A DNA stretch of 64,000 bases from Deinococcota bacterium (GTDB lineage: Bacteria > Deinococcota > Deinococci > Deinococcales > Trueperaceae), in contig CAUJFI010000052.1 of assembly GCA_963170125.1 (NCBI GenBank), positions 21,764-85,763 of the forward strand. The letters are read 5' to 3'. A program made the translations under genes and the position numbers. The notes under the pieces were generated by a model. The model was not told the DNA's origin, searched no databases, and was given only the letters and a program-made list of their open reading frames with translations. Positions 1 to 7,606 of this stretch are shown one piece after another (the first letter of the stretch is position 1; every line of letters starts with the position of its first letter).

Positions 1-1489
1 CGACCTCGCCGGCGACGCCGTGCAGCCAGACGGCCGCGCACGTGCGTTCGAACGCCGCTTCGCGCCCGCCGGCCGGCGCGAGCACGGCTCCCAAGACCCC
101 GGCCAGCACGTCGCCCGTGCCGCCCGCCGCCATCCCCGGGTGGCCGCGCTCCGAGACGGCGAGGCGACCGTCGGGCGCCGCGATCACCGTGGTGGCGCCC
201 TTCAGCACGACCACGGCGCCGTACCGCGCGGCCAGGGCGTTAGCGGCAGCCACCGGGTCCTCCGCGACGACCGCGGTGCTCGTGCCGAGGAGGGCGGCGG
301 CCTCGCCGGCGTGCGGGGTTAGCACGGCGGCGCCAGGCCGCTCGCGGGATGCCGGCGCGGCGCCGGCGTGGGAGGCGACCCCGAGCGAGATCGTTCCGGC
401 GGCGAGCGCCCCGAGCGCGGCGGCGTCCAGCACGACTGGGCCGGGGGCCAGGGTCAGGAGTTCGGGCAAGTGGGGGAGGAACTCCTCGGCGAGGCCCGGT
501 CCGATGACGAGGGCGGCAGCGCGCTTCGGCTCGATCAGTGCCGCTACCGTGTCGGGAACGGTGCCGGTTGGCACGCTCATGGCCTCGCCCCTGGCCCCGC
601 CGGCTTGGGCCCGCTCGAAGATGGTCTCCGGCCACGCCGCCGGGTGGCGCTCCGGGCCGACGAGCGTGACGAGGCCGGCGCCTGCCCGCCAGGCGCCCCG
701 GCAGGCCAGCTCGGCCGCTCCGGCGTAGCGCCCGGACCCGGCCAAGATCGTGACGGTGCCGGCCGTGTACTTATGGGCGGAGCGCTCTCGAGCGGGCAGC
801 CACGCCCTCGCAGCGTCGGCGTCCAGGAGGGCGATGCCACCCACCTGGGCCAGGACCGCGCTCGGCATGCCGATGGGCGCGAGGACCCGGACGCCGTAGT
901 AGCGGCTCGTCGCCGGGAACGCGCCCGCCACCTTGCGTCCGGCTAGTTCAACGGTGACGTCCGCCCTCACGTGCGGCCCGATCCCCCGCGGCGTGTCGGT
1001 AGGCAGGCCGCTGGGGACGTCGATGGCCACGACGGGCGCCTCGAGCCCCGAGAGCGCGCTGAGCAGGCCGCCTAGCCACCCGTCCGCCGCCCGGTCGAGG
1101 CCGCTGCCGAGGAGGGCATCGACGATGATCGTGCGCTCGGTCACCAGTAGGCGCACATCCTCCACGCCGGTGAGCGGGGCGGTCACCGCGCCGCTGGCCA
1201 GGAGGGCCGTGCGGGCGCGCGCCGCGTCCGGCCGGGTGGGTTCGGCGCTGAGTTCGAGGACCTTGGCGTCGAGGCCCGCCGCGTGCAACTTCCTGGCGCA
1301 AACGTAGCCGTCGCCACCGTTGTTGCCCTTGCCGCAGAGGATCACGGCCCTGCGCGTGCCGGGGTAGCGGCGCAGCGCCTCGCGCGCCACCGCCGCGCCG
1401 GCGCTCTCCATGAGCGTCTCGCCGGTGACGCCGGCCGCGGCCGCGCGCTCGTCGGCTTCCCGCATCTCGGCCGCCCGGTAGAGCTTCAA
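1..1489 (-). CDS. nnr: Bifunctional NAD(P)H-hydrate repair enzyme (epimerase + dehydratase), C-terminus cut by window edge
   Basis: Repairs hydrated NAD(P)H: an N-terminal NnrE epimerase domain and a C-terminal ADP/ATP-dependent NnrD dehydratase of the ribokinase-like fold. Visible markers are CGKGNNGGDGYV near residue 60 (epimerase), KYTAGTVTILAGSGRYAGAA at the start of the dehydratase domain, and GMAAGGTGDVLAG near the carboxyl end (ATP/anion-hole motif). I prefer the TTG start at 1489, which gives MKLYRAAEMREAD, the usual NnrE beginning; an ATG at 1465 is the alternative. The frame is open to base 1, so the last residues lie outside the window. It begins 19 bp after the aldo/keto reductase stop on the same strand and is probably co-transcribed with it. 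Confidence 0.93.
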   Translation of the reverse strand, partial: MKLYRAAEMREADERAAAAGVTGETLMESAGAAVAREALRRYPGTRRAVILCGKGNNGGDGYVCARKLHAAGLDAKVLELSAEPTRPDAARARTALLASGAVTAPLTGVEDVRLLVTERTIIVDALLGSGLDRAADGWLGGLLSALSGLEAPVVAIDVPSGLPTDTPRGIGPHVRADVTVELAGRKVAGAFPATSRYYGVRVLAPIGMPSAVLAQVGGIALLDADAARAWLPARERSAHKYTAGTVTILAGSGRYAGAAELACRGAWRAGAGLVTLVGPERHPAAWPETIFERAQAGGARGEAMSVPTGTVPDTVAALIEPKRAAALVIGPGLAEEFLPHLPELLTLAPGPVVLDAAALGALAAGTISLGVASHAGAAPASRERPGAAVLTPHAGEAAALLGTSTAVVAEDPVAAANALAARYGAVVVLKGATTVIAAPDGRLAVSERGHPGMAAGGTGDVLAGVLGAVLAPAGGREAAFERTCAAVWLHGVAGEV

Positions 1490-1508
1490 GAACTCGCCGG
1501 CCGGTCCG

Positions 1509-2465
1509 CTAGATGAGCGCCCGGTCGATGCGCGCGAGCACGTCGTCGGTCAGGCTCAGCTTGGCCGCGCCGACGTTCTCCTCGAGCTGCTCGACGCGGG
1601 TGGCGCCCGTGATGACGGAGGTCACGTTCGAGTTGCGCAGGATCCAGGCGAGGGCCAGCTGACCGCGCGTGACGCCCAGGTCGTCGGCCACGTCCTTGAG
1701 GGCGCGTACGCGGGCGGCGTTCTCGTCGCTGAAGAACCGCTCCTTGAAGCTCTCGAACTCCGCGAAGCGGGAGCCGGCCGGCACGCCGCCGTCGTACTTG
1801 CCGGTGAGCATGCCTTGCGCCAACGGGCTGAAGACGACCACGCCCACGCCCTTGGCGCTCGTGACCGGCAAGACCTCGTTCTCGGCGCGCTCGCGACGCA
1901 GCATGGAGTACTCGGCCTGCTCGACGACGGGAGCGACGAGGCCGTTCGCCTTAGCGAACGTGACGGCCTCCGCGATCTGAGCGGCCGACCACATGCTCGT
2001 GCCCCAGTAGTGCGTGCGGCCGGAGCGCACGACGTCGGAGAACGCCTCGACGGTCTCCTCGAGAGTGGTCTCCGGGTCGTAGCGGTGCGCGAAGTAGATG
2101 TCGAGGTAGTCGAGGCCGAGACGGTCCAGGCTGCGGTCCACCGACTCCAGGACGTGCTTGCGGCTCAGGCCGCGGTCGTTGACGTCGTCGGACATCTTCC
2201 CGAACACCTTGCTGGCCACCACGAGGTGGTGGCGCGGAGCGGCGCCGGCCAGGGCGGGGCCCATGACCTCCTCGCACTTGCCGTTCGCGTAGACGTCGGC
2301 CGTGTCGAAGTAGTTGACCCCGAGCTCGACGGCACGCTCGATCAGGCGGGTCACGCGGTCCTGTTCGGCGACCGTCTGTCCGTAAGTCGTCCAGCCGCCC
2401 AAGCTCACCGTGCTCAGCTTGAGGCCGCTGCTGCCAAGCCTGCGGTAGGTCATCTCGTTAGCCAT
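1509..2465 (-). CDS. Aldo/keto reductase, Kv-beta/YghZ-like
   Basis: 318-residue TIM-barrel NADPH-dependent carbonyl reductase. The start (YRRLGSSGLKLSTVSLGGW), YFDTADVYANGKCEE (catalytic Asp and Tyr), VVASKVFG (catalytic Lys) and YFAHRYDPETTLEET (catalytic His) form the family tetrad; the C-terminal SVITGATRVEQLEENV is the NADPH-binding end. It resembles the voltage-gated potassium channel beta subunit/YghZ branch. The substrate cannot be told from sequence. A -10 box TAGCCT (2477-2472) lies only 6 nt before the ATG, so its mRNA is probably leaderless. Confidence 0.9.
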   Translation of the reverse strand: MANEMTYRRLGSSGLKLSTVSLGGWTTYGQTVAEQDRVTRLIERAVELGVNYFDTADVYANGKCEEVMGPALAGAAPRHHLVVASKVFGKMSDDVNDRGLSRKHVLESVDRSLDRLGLDYLDIYFAHRYDPETTLEETVEAFSDVVRSGRTHYWGTSMWSAAQIAEAVTFAKANGLVAPVVEQAEYSMLRRERAENEVLPVTSAKGVGVVVFSPLAQGMLTGKYDGGVPAGSRFAEFESFKERFFSDENAARVRALKDVADDLGVTRGQLALAWILRNSNVTSVITGATRVEQLEENVGAAKLSLTDDVLARIDRALI

Positions 2466-2576
2466 GCGGTTAGGCTAACCCCTCCGCGGGGCCATGAGCG
2501 CGGCGGGCGCTTCCGGTCCGGCGTACGGGCGTGGTGGTGGTCCGGTCGTCGGTCGCCCCCTGGCGGGCCGGCGGTG

Positions 2577-2939
2577 TCAGCGCTTCCCGAAGGAGTGGTC
2601 GAGCATCGGACCGAGCGGCCTGCCGCCCAGCAGGTGCATGTGCAGGTGGTAGACCTCCTGGTGGCCGTGCTCCTTACAGTTGACGATCAGGCGATAGCCT
2701 TCGCCCAAGCCCTCCCGCTCGGCAATCCTGCGCGCCGCCGTGAACATGCGGCCTAACGCCGCCTCGTGCTCGGCCTCGACGTCGGCCGCCGTCGGGATGA
2801 CGGCGTTGGGCACGATGAGCACGTGCACGGGGGCCTGTGGGTGGATGTCGCGGAAGGCGGTGACGAGGTCGTCCTGGTAGACGATGTCGGCCGGGATCTC
2901 GCGGCGCACGATCTTGGCGAAGAGCGTGTCCTGGGTCAT
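2577..2939 (-). CDS. HIT-family nucleotide hydrolase (HINT-like)
   Basis: 120-residue histidine-triad protein, probably a purine nucleoside phosphoramidase. It begins [20 protein letters not shown], typical of HINT, and carries the triad [10 protein letters not shown] near residue 105. The ATG at 2939 is chosen over an upstream in-frame ATG at 3059 because family homology starts here and a TAAACT -10 box (2950-2945) sits 5 nt upstream, suggesting leaderless expression. Confidence 0.93.
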   Translation of the reverse strand: MTQDTLFAKIVRREIPADIVYQDDLVTAFRDIHPQAPVHVLIVPNAVIPTAADVEAEHEAALGRMFTAARRIAEREGLGEGYRLIVNCKEHGHQEVYHLHMHLLGGRPLGPMLDHSFGKR

Positions 2940-3090
2940 GACCAAGTTTACGCGGGCCGGCAGGAGACTCGTCCGCGGGCCGGTGGACGGACGCGTGCAA
3001 CGGGCGGTGGTCGCGTGGCCGCTTGCCACGGTGACGATACGCCGTCCAGGGAGGCTCATGACGCCGACTCACGGCCCCCGCGAGGGGCGC

Positions 3091-3612
3091 TCAGGCCGCC
3101 TTCAGCTCGCTCATGGTGAAGAGCGCTCTGAGCGCCACGCCCTCGGCCGCCAGCGCGGCACCGCCGCCCGCCTCGCGGTCGATCACGCACAGCGCCGTCT
3201 CGACGGTGGCTCCCGCGCCGCGCAGGTCGCGGGTCGAGAGCACGACCTGGCCGCCGGAGGTGACCACGTCCTCGATGACAAGAAGGCGGCTGCCCGCCAC
3301 GTCGCCCCCCTCGGCGAAGCGCATGGTGCCGTACTCCTTGGCCCTCTTGCGCACGAACAAGGTCGGGATGCCCGTCACTTGCGCGAGCATGACGGCCAGC
3401 GGCACGCCGCCGAGCTCGAGCCCCGCCAGTGCGTCGACGCCGGCCGGCACGAGAGGAGCGAGCGCCTCGGCGATGGCGCGCAGCAGTCGCGGGTCCGACT
3501 CGAACATGTACTTGTCGAAGTACTCGGTGCTCGTCGCGCCGGAGCGCAAGCGGAACTGGCCGTGGACGAGGGAGCGGTCGGTGATGGCGCGAGCGAGGGC
3601 TTGGCGCTGCAT
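3091..3612 (-). CDS. pyrE: Orotate phosphoribosyltransferase
   Basis: 173 residues. Converts orotate plus PRPP to OMP in de novo pyrimidine synthesis. The PRPP-binding motif LLVIEDVVTSGGQVV is intact near residue 115; FVRKRAKEYGT supplies the flexible-loop lysines, and YFDKYMFESDPRLL is a typical N-terminal segment. It is shorter than E. coli PyrE (about 213 aa) but the usual size for the compact branch. A TAACAT -10 box (3624-3619) is 6 nt from the ATG. No other pyr genes are nearby. Confidence 0.94.
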   Translation of the reverse strand: MQRQALARAITDRSLVHGQFRLRSGATSTEYFDKYMFESDPRLLRAIAEALAPLVPAGVDALAGLELGGVPLAVMLAQVTGIPTLFVRKRAKEYGTMRFAEGGDVAGSRLLVIEDVVTSGGQVVLSTRDLRGAGATVETALCVIDREAGGGAALAAEGVALRALFTMSELKAA

Positions 3613-3695
3613 GCCGCGATGTTACCCGCTGGGCGGGTCGTCCGGCCGGTCGCAAGCGCCGCGCTCGGGCCGGACCTGTGCGCAAGCGGGCGGCC

Positions 3696-3706
3696 TATGC
3701 TAGACT
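3696..3706 (+). promoter_or_regulatory. Candidate -10 region for rpmB
   Basis: TATGCTAGACT contains two overlapping -10 hexamers (TATGCT and TAGACT) about 90 nt upstream of rpmB, in the 184-bp gap between divergent pyrE and rpmB. No clear -35 is visible. It implies a leader of about 80 nt containing the hairpin at 3758-3782. Confidence 0.4.
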
Positions 3707-3757
3707 CGCTTGCTCGTAAGCGGGGCGCTTTGTTCGCGCCGCACCGTAACTCATGCT

Positions 3758-3782
3758 CTACCGGGGTCTTCGAACCCCGTAG
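3758..3782 (+). promoter_or_regulatory. Stem-loop in the rpmB leader
   Basis: A stem of 9 pairs with one bulged C (CTAC-GGGGT paired with ACCCC-GTAG around a CTTCGA loop) ends only 4 nt before the Shine-Dalgarno GGAGGAAG (3787-3794). The position suits translational control of the ribosomal protein. The GGTTCGAA on the complement resembles a tRNA T-loop, but there is no surrounding cloverleaf. Confidence 0.5.
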
Positions 3783-3796
3783 CAACGGAGGAAGCA

Positions 3797-4045
3797 ATGC
3801 CGCGCGTCTGTGCCGTGACTGGGAAGCGCACCCAGAGCACCACCACCAGCATCCGCAAGGGCTCCGCCAAGCGCAAGGGCGGCGTCGGCCTCAAGCAGGT
3901 CGGCGTGCATAAGCGCACCCTCAAGCCGAACCTGCAGAAGCGCACCGTCTGGGTAGACGGCCGCCCCATGCGCGTCTGGCTGAGCGCCAAGGCCATCCGT
4001 CAGCTCGACCCGACCGTGTTCGTCAACCCGAACAAGCCGGCCTGA
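3797..4045 (+). CDS. rpmB: 50S ribosomal protein L28
   Basis: 82 residues beginning [17 protein letters not shown] and ending [15 protein letters not shown], with the L28 core [19 protein letters not shown] strong Shine-Dalgarno GGAGGAAG lies just upstream, which fixes the start at 3797 although the frame stays open further upstream. The single N-terminal Cys is not part of a CxxC pair, so this is not the zinc-ribbon form of L28. The next gene, an ABC transporter ATPase, starts 14 bp downstream and could be read through. Confidence 0.97.
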   Translation: MPRVCAVTGKRTQSTTTSIRKGSAKRKGGVGLKQVGVHKRTLKPNLQKRTVWVDGRPMRVWLSAKAIRQLDPTVFVNPNKPA

Positions 4046-4059
4046 GAACCGCAGCACGC

Positions 4060-4821
4060 ATGACCGGCGCGGCACCGCTCCACCAGGGCGGTGCCGTTTG
4101 CGTTCGGGTGTTCCGGGTGACCGTACGCCTCGGGGACTTCGAGGTCCTCAAAGGCGTGTCGTTCGACGTGCCGGCCGGCGCCTCGTTGGCCGTCGTCGGT
4201 CCGAACGGGGCCGGTAAGTCGACCTTGGTCAAGGTCATCCTCGGCCTCGTCGCCCCGCTCGAGGGCACGGTCGCCGTGTTCGGCGAGCGTCCAGGGGCCA
4301 ACCCGGGGCGCGTCGGGTACGTGCCCCAGCTCAAGACGTTCGACCGCACCTTCCCGGCCACGGCTCTGGAGCTGGTGGCGACGGGCCTGCGTCGGGAATG
4401 GCCCGGCCGCGTGCGCTCCGGCGAGCGCGAGCAGGCGCTCGCGGCCCTGCGCCGCGTGGGAGCCGAACAGCTCGCCATTCGGCCACTCGCGCGCCTCTCC
4501 GGCGGCGAGTTGCAGCGCGCCTACCTGGCCCGCGCCTTCGTGCGGCGCCCAGAGCTCGTGCTCCTCGACGAGCCCGCCACGGGTGTCGACTACCTGGCCG
4601 AGCGCGACATCTACGACCTACTCGAGGAGTACCAGGCTGACAGCGGGGCCAGCGTCGTGATGGTGACCCACGACCTGACGGCCGCCCGCTACCACGCCGA
4701 CCGGGTGCTGGTCCTGAACCGCACGGCGCGCGGCTTCGGCCTGCCCGAGGAGGTCCTATGCGACGAATGCCTGGAGGACGCGTTCGGCCACAAGCACCAC
4801 GGGCACGGGCCGAGGGTGTGA
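4060..4821 (+). CDS. ABC transporter ATPase, Mn/Zn/Fe uptake type (ZnuC/MntA-like)
   Basis: 253 residues. Walker A GPNGAGKST, ABC signature LSGGELQRAYLARAF and Walker B LVLLDEPATGVD are all intact, followed by the H-loop in VVMVTHDLTAA. The C-terminus is His-rich (HKHHGHGPRV), common in zinc/manganese importer ATPases. Its partner permease follows 72 bp downstream. The ATG at 4060 has no clear Shine-Dalgarno; a GTG near 4108 is an alternative that would still keep the whole ATPase. Metal specificity is not decided by sequence. Confidence 0.9.
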   Translation: MTGAAPLHQGGAVCVRVFRVTVRLGDFEVLKGVSFDVPAGASLAVVGPNGAGKSTLVKVILGLVAPLEGTVAVFGERPGANPGRVGYVPQLKTFDRTFPATALELVATGLRREWPGRVRSGEREQALAALRRVGAEQLAIRPLARLSGGELQRAYLARAFVRRPELVLLDEPATGVDYLAERDIYDLLEEYQADSGASVVMVTHDLTAARYHADRVLVLNRTARGFGLPEEVLCDECLEDAFGHKHHGHGPRV

Positions 4822-4893
4822 GCGCGCCGGCACCGCGCGGCCTTTCGCGAGCGGGGGCCGCGTGAGTACACCGGCCCGTCGGCGGCCAAGCGC

Positions 4894-5748
4894 ATGAGCC
4901 TGGTGGAGGCCCTCGCGCTGCCGTTCTTCCAGCGCGCCGTACTCGCCGGGCTCGCCATCGCCGTGATGTCTGGCGTTCTCGGGGTCTTCGTCGTGCAAAG
5001 GCGCTTGTCGTTCCTCGGCGACGGCCTCGCGCACGCCGCGTTCGGCGGCATGGGGATCGGCGCGTTCGTGATCGTCACGACCGGCCTGATCGGTTCCAGC
5101 GTCGCGCTTCTCAAGCACCCGTTATGGATAGCCCTGCCGTTCAGCGTCCTGGCGGCGCTGGCGATAGCGGCGTTGCGCAAGCGCACGCGCCTCAGCTCCG
5201 ACACCGCCATCGGCGTGGCCTTCGCGGTCAGCGTCGCGCTCGGCGTCATGTTCTTCTCGCTCATCCCGCCCGACGTCAACCTCGGCCTCTCCGTCATGGA
5301 CCTGCTGTTCGGCTCGATCCTCGGCGTGCGGCAGGGCGATCTCCTCGTGATCCTCGTCGTGGCGGCGGCGGCAGTGCTCGTGCTCCTGACCACCTGGGGG
5401 CGGTTGGCCTACGCGACCTTCGACGACGAGCTCGCGCGCGGCGACGGGGTGCGCGCCGAGGCCCTGGAACTCGTGCTCTTCCTCGTCGCCGCCGTGGTGA
5501 TCGCTGTGAGCGCCACCGTGGTCGGCATCGTGCTGATGGCCGCCTACCTGGTCATCCCGGCCGCCGGCGCCAGGCTCGTTGCCCGCACCCTGGCGCAGAT
5601 GACGGCGCTCTCCGTCCTGATCGGGGTGGCGAGCACCCTCATCGGCCTGGGGCTGTCGTTCTACCTCGACGTACCGAGCGGGGCGACCATCGTCCTCACG
5701 CAGGCCGTCATGTTCGTGCCCGCGGCGGTCTTCGGCGCGAGGCGGTAG
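4894..5748 (+). CDS. Metal ABC transporter permease (ZnuB/MntB family)
   Basis: 284 residues, about eight hydrophobic helices, ABC-3 family. It contains GLAIAVMSGVLGVFVVQRRLSFLGDGLAHAAF in modified form near the start and the conserved VGIVLMAAYLVIPAAGARL near residue 215. It works with the upstream ATPase. No substrate-binding lipoprotein gene is in the neighbourhood, so the third component must be elsewhere. Its stop is 1 bp from the convergent ubiD stop. Confidence 0.9.
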   Translation: MSLVEALALPFFQRAVLAGLAIAVMSGVLGVFVVQRRLSFLGDGLAHAAFGGMGIGAFVIVTTGLIGSSVALLKHPLWIALPFSVLAALAIAALRKRTRLSSDTAIGVAFAVSVALGVMFFSLIPPDVNLGLSVMDLLFGSILGVRQGDLLVILVVAAAAVLVLLTTWGRLAYATFDDELARGDGVRAEALELVLFLVAAVVIAVSATVVGIVLMAAYLVIPAAGARLVARTLAQMTALSVLIGVASTLIGLGLSFYLDVPSGATIVLTQAVMFVPAAVFGARR

Positions 5749-5749
5749 C

Positions 5750-7597
5750 CTAAGCGCCCCCCTCGACGAGCTCCGGCCACAACGCGTCGATCCGCCGCTT
5801 GACCTCTTCCGGCATGACGAGCTTCTCCGGCCAGTCGCGTGCGAACCCTTCCGCGCGCAGCTTGGGCGTGCCGTCCATGGCGAACACGGGGTCGCCGCGA
5901 GCGCTCGTGATCACCTGCACGTCGCGCTCCGGGTCGATGTTGTTGAGAAGCGTCCACACGCAGTCTTCGAAGTCGCGGGGGTCGCACAGCTCGTCCAGCA
6001 CGGCGATGACGCGCACGCCTCCCGCCGCGGCCTGCCGCGCGGCCCACTCGCCCAGGTGCCTGCCCTGGCCGGGTCGCTCCTTGCGCGTCGTGATGAACCA
6101 GAAGCCGCCGGCCACCTGGTGCTGATCGAGGATCTCGGCGTGGGCGGGCAGCTCGGCGGCGGAGCGCTCGGGGTTCGGCTCGAACGCCGGGCCCTCGTCG
6201 CCCTGGGCACCGCGCTCCTCTCGCGCCTTGCTCGTGCCGTCCAGGATGAGCTTCGAGCCGTAGCTGAACGCCCTGCTCGAGTGATCCAGGACGTCGATGG
6301 GCCCCTTGGCGAACTGGCTGTCGCGCCCCGGCACCGCCTTGGCGATGACGTGGCGCCAGAACGCGAGGTGGTCGCGCGGGTCGGCGTCCTGCGCGTCGGC
6401 CACGAGGATGACCTTGGCGAACATCATCTGCCCGAGGCCGAGGAGGCCGTTCGCGACCTTGTAGGCCTGCCCCGGGTAGCTCTTCCGGATCAGGACGTTC
6501 ACGAGGTTGTGGGCGATACCGGCCGGCGGCATGTGGTAGTCGACGACCTCCGGGAGGATGAGGCGCGCCGGCTCCAGGAAGATGCGCTCGCTCGCCTCGA
6601 TGAGGTAGGCGTCCTCCATGGGCGGGCGGCCGACGACGGTGGCGGGGTAGAGGGGGTCGACGCGCGTGGTGAGCGCCGTGACGTGGAAGCGCGGGTAGAG
6701 GTCGGGCAGCGTGTAGAAGCCCGTATGGTCGCCGAACGGCCCCTCCACGACGGGCTCCTCGAAGGGGTCGACGTACCCCTCGAGGACGATCTCGGCGTGT
6801 GCCGGCACGTCGAGGTCGACGCTTACACCCTTCACGACCTCCAGCGCCTTGCCCCGTAGGAAGCCCGTCAGCGAGTACTCGCTCACGCCCGGCACGGGCG
6901 GCAGCGGCGCCGTGGCCGCGTAGATGAGGGCTGGATCGCCGCCGATGGCCACGGCCACCGCGAGCGGCTCGCCCAGGCGCCGGGCCGACTCCAGGTGGCG
7001 GGCGCCCGTCTTGTGCCGCTGCCAGTGCATGGCCGTGCTCCGCGGGTCCAGGACCTGCATGCGGTACATGCCGACGTTGACGTCGCCCCTCTCGGGGTCG
7101 CGGGTGATCACGAGCGGCAGCGTCACGAACGGCCCGCCGTCCTGCGGCCACGTCGTCAGCACGGGCAGCTTGGTCAGGTCGACCTCCGCGCCGCGCGCCA
7201 CGACCTGCTGCGCGGGGGCGGTGCGCACCCGCTTCGGCGGCAGCGTCGCCACCTCGCGGAGCTTGGGGAGGTTCGACATGAGCCCCAGGAGGCCGCCGCC
7301 GAGCCTGACGTCCATGAGCGCCCGGATGCGCTCGCCGACATCGTCGAGCGTCGCCACGCCGAGCGCCATGGCCATGCGCTCCCTGGTGCCGAACAGGTTC
7401 ATCACGACGGGAACGCTCATGCTCCTGCCGTCGCGGTCGACGGGCTGCTCGAACAGGACCGCCGGGCCGCCGCCCTTCACCAAGCGGTCGGCGATCTCCG
7501 CCATCTCGAGGTACGTCGACACGGGCCGCCGGACCCGGACCAACTGGCCGCGCTCCTCCAGCAGGGCGACGTAGGCGCGTAGGTCGGTGAGGCTCAT
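5750..7597 (-). CDS. ubiD: UbiD-family prenylated-FMN decarboxylase
   Basis: 615 residues; reversible decarboxylase using prenylated FMN and Mn2+. Recognisable are the N-terminus LRAYVALLEERGQLVRV, DVNVGMYRMQVLD, HWQRHKTGARH, the acidic EIVLEGYVDPFEEPVVEGPFG in pieces (catalytic Glu), and GDHTGFYT. Length is larger than E. coli UbiD (about 497 aa) and like the menaquinone/aryl-acid branch. No UbiX flavin prenyltransferase gene is adjacent. A TAGCAT -10 box lies 6 nt upstream of the ATG. The substrate is uncertain. Confidence 0.9.
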   Translation of the reverse strand: MSLTDLRAYVALLEERGQLVRVRRPVSTYLEMAEIADRLVKGGGPAVLFEQPVDRDGRSMSVPVVMNLFGTRERMAMALGVATLDDVGERIRALMDVRLGGGLLGLMSNLPKLREVATLPPKRVRTAPAQQVVARGAEVDLTKLPVLTTWPQDGGPFVTLPLVITRDPERGDVNVGMYRMQVLDPRSTAMHWQRHKTGARHLESARRLGEPLAVAVAIGGDPALIYAATAPLPPVPGVSEYSLTGFLRGKALEVVKGVSVDLDVPAHAEIVLEGYVDPFEEPVVEGPFGDHTGFYTLPDLYPRFHVTALTTRVDPLYPATVVGRPPMEDAYLIEASERIFLEPARLILPEVVDYHMPPAGIAHNLVNVLIRKSYPGQAYKVANGLLGLGQMMFAKVILVADAQDADPRDHLAFWRHVIAKAVPGRDSQFAKGPIDVLDHSSRAFSYGSKLILDGTSKAREERGAQGDEGPAFEPNPERSAAELPAHAEILDQHQVAGGFWFITTRKERPGQGRHLGEWAARQAAAGGVRVIAVLDELCDPRDFEDCVWTLLNNIDPERDVQVITSARGDPVFAMDGTPKLRAEGFARDWPEKLVMPEEVKRRIDALWPELVEGGA

Positions 7598-7606
7598 GCC
7601 GCCATG

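Noticed and set aside
3758..3782. tRNA 3' half (T-loop-like TTCGAA)
   Set aside because: No D-arm, anticodon arm or acceptor stem around it; it is a plain hairpin.
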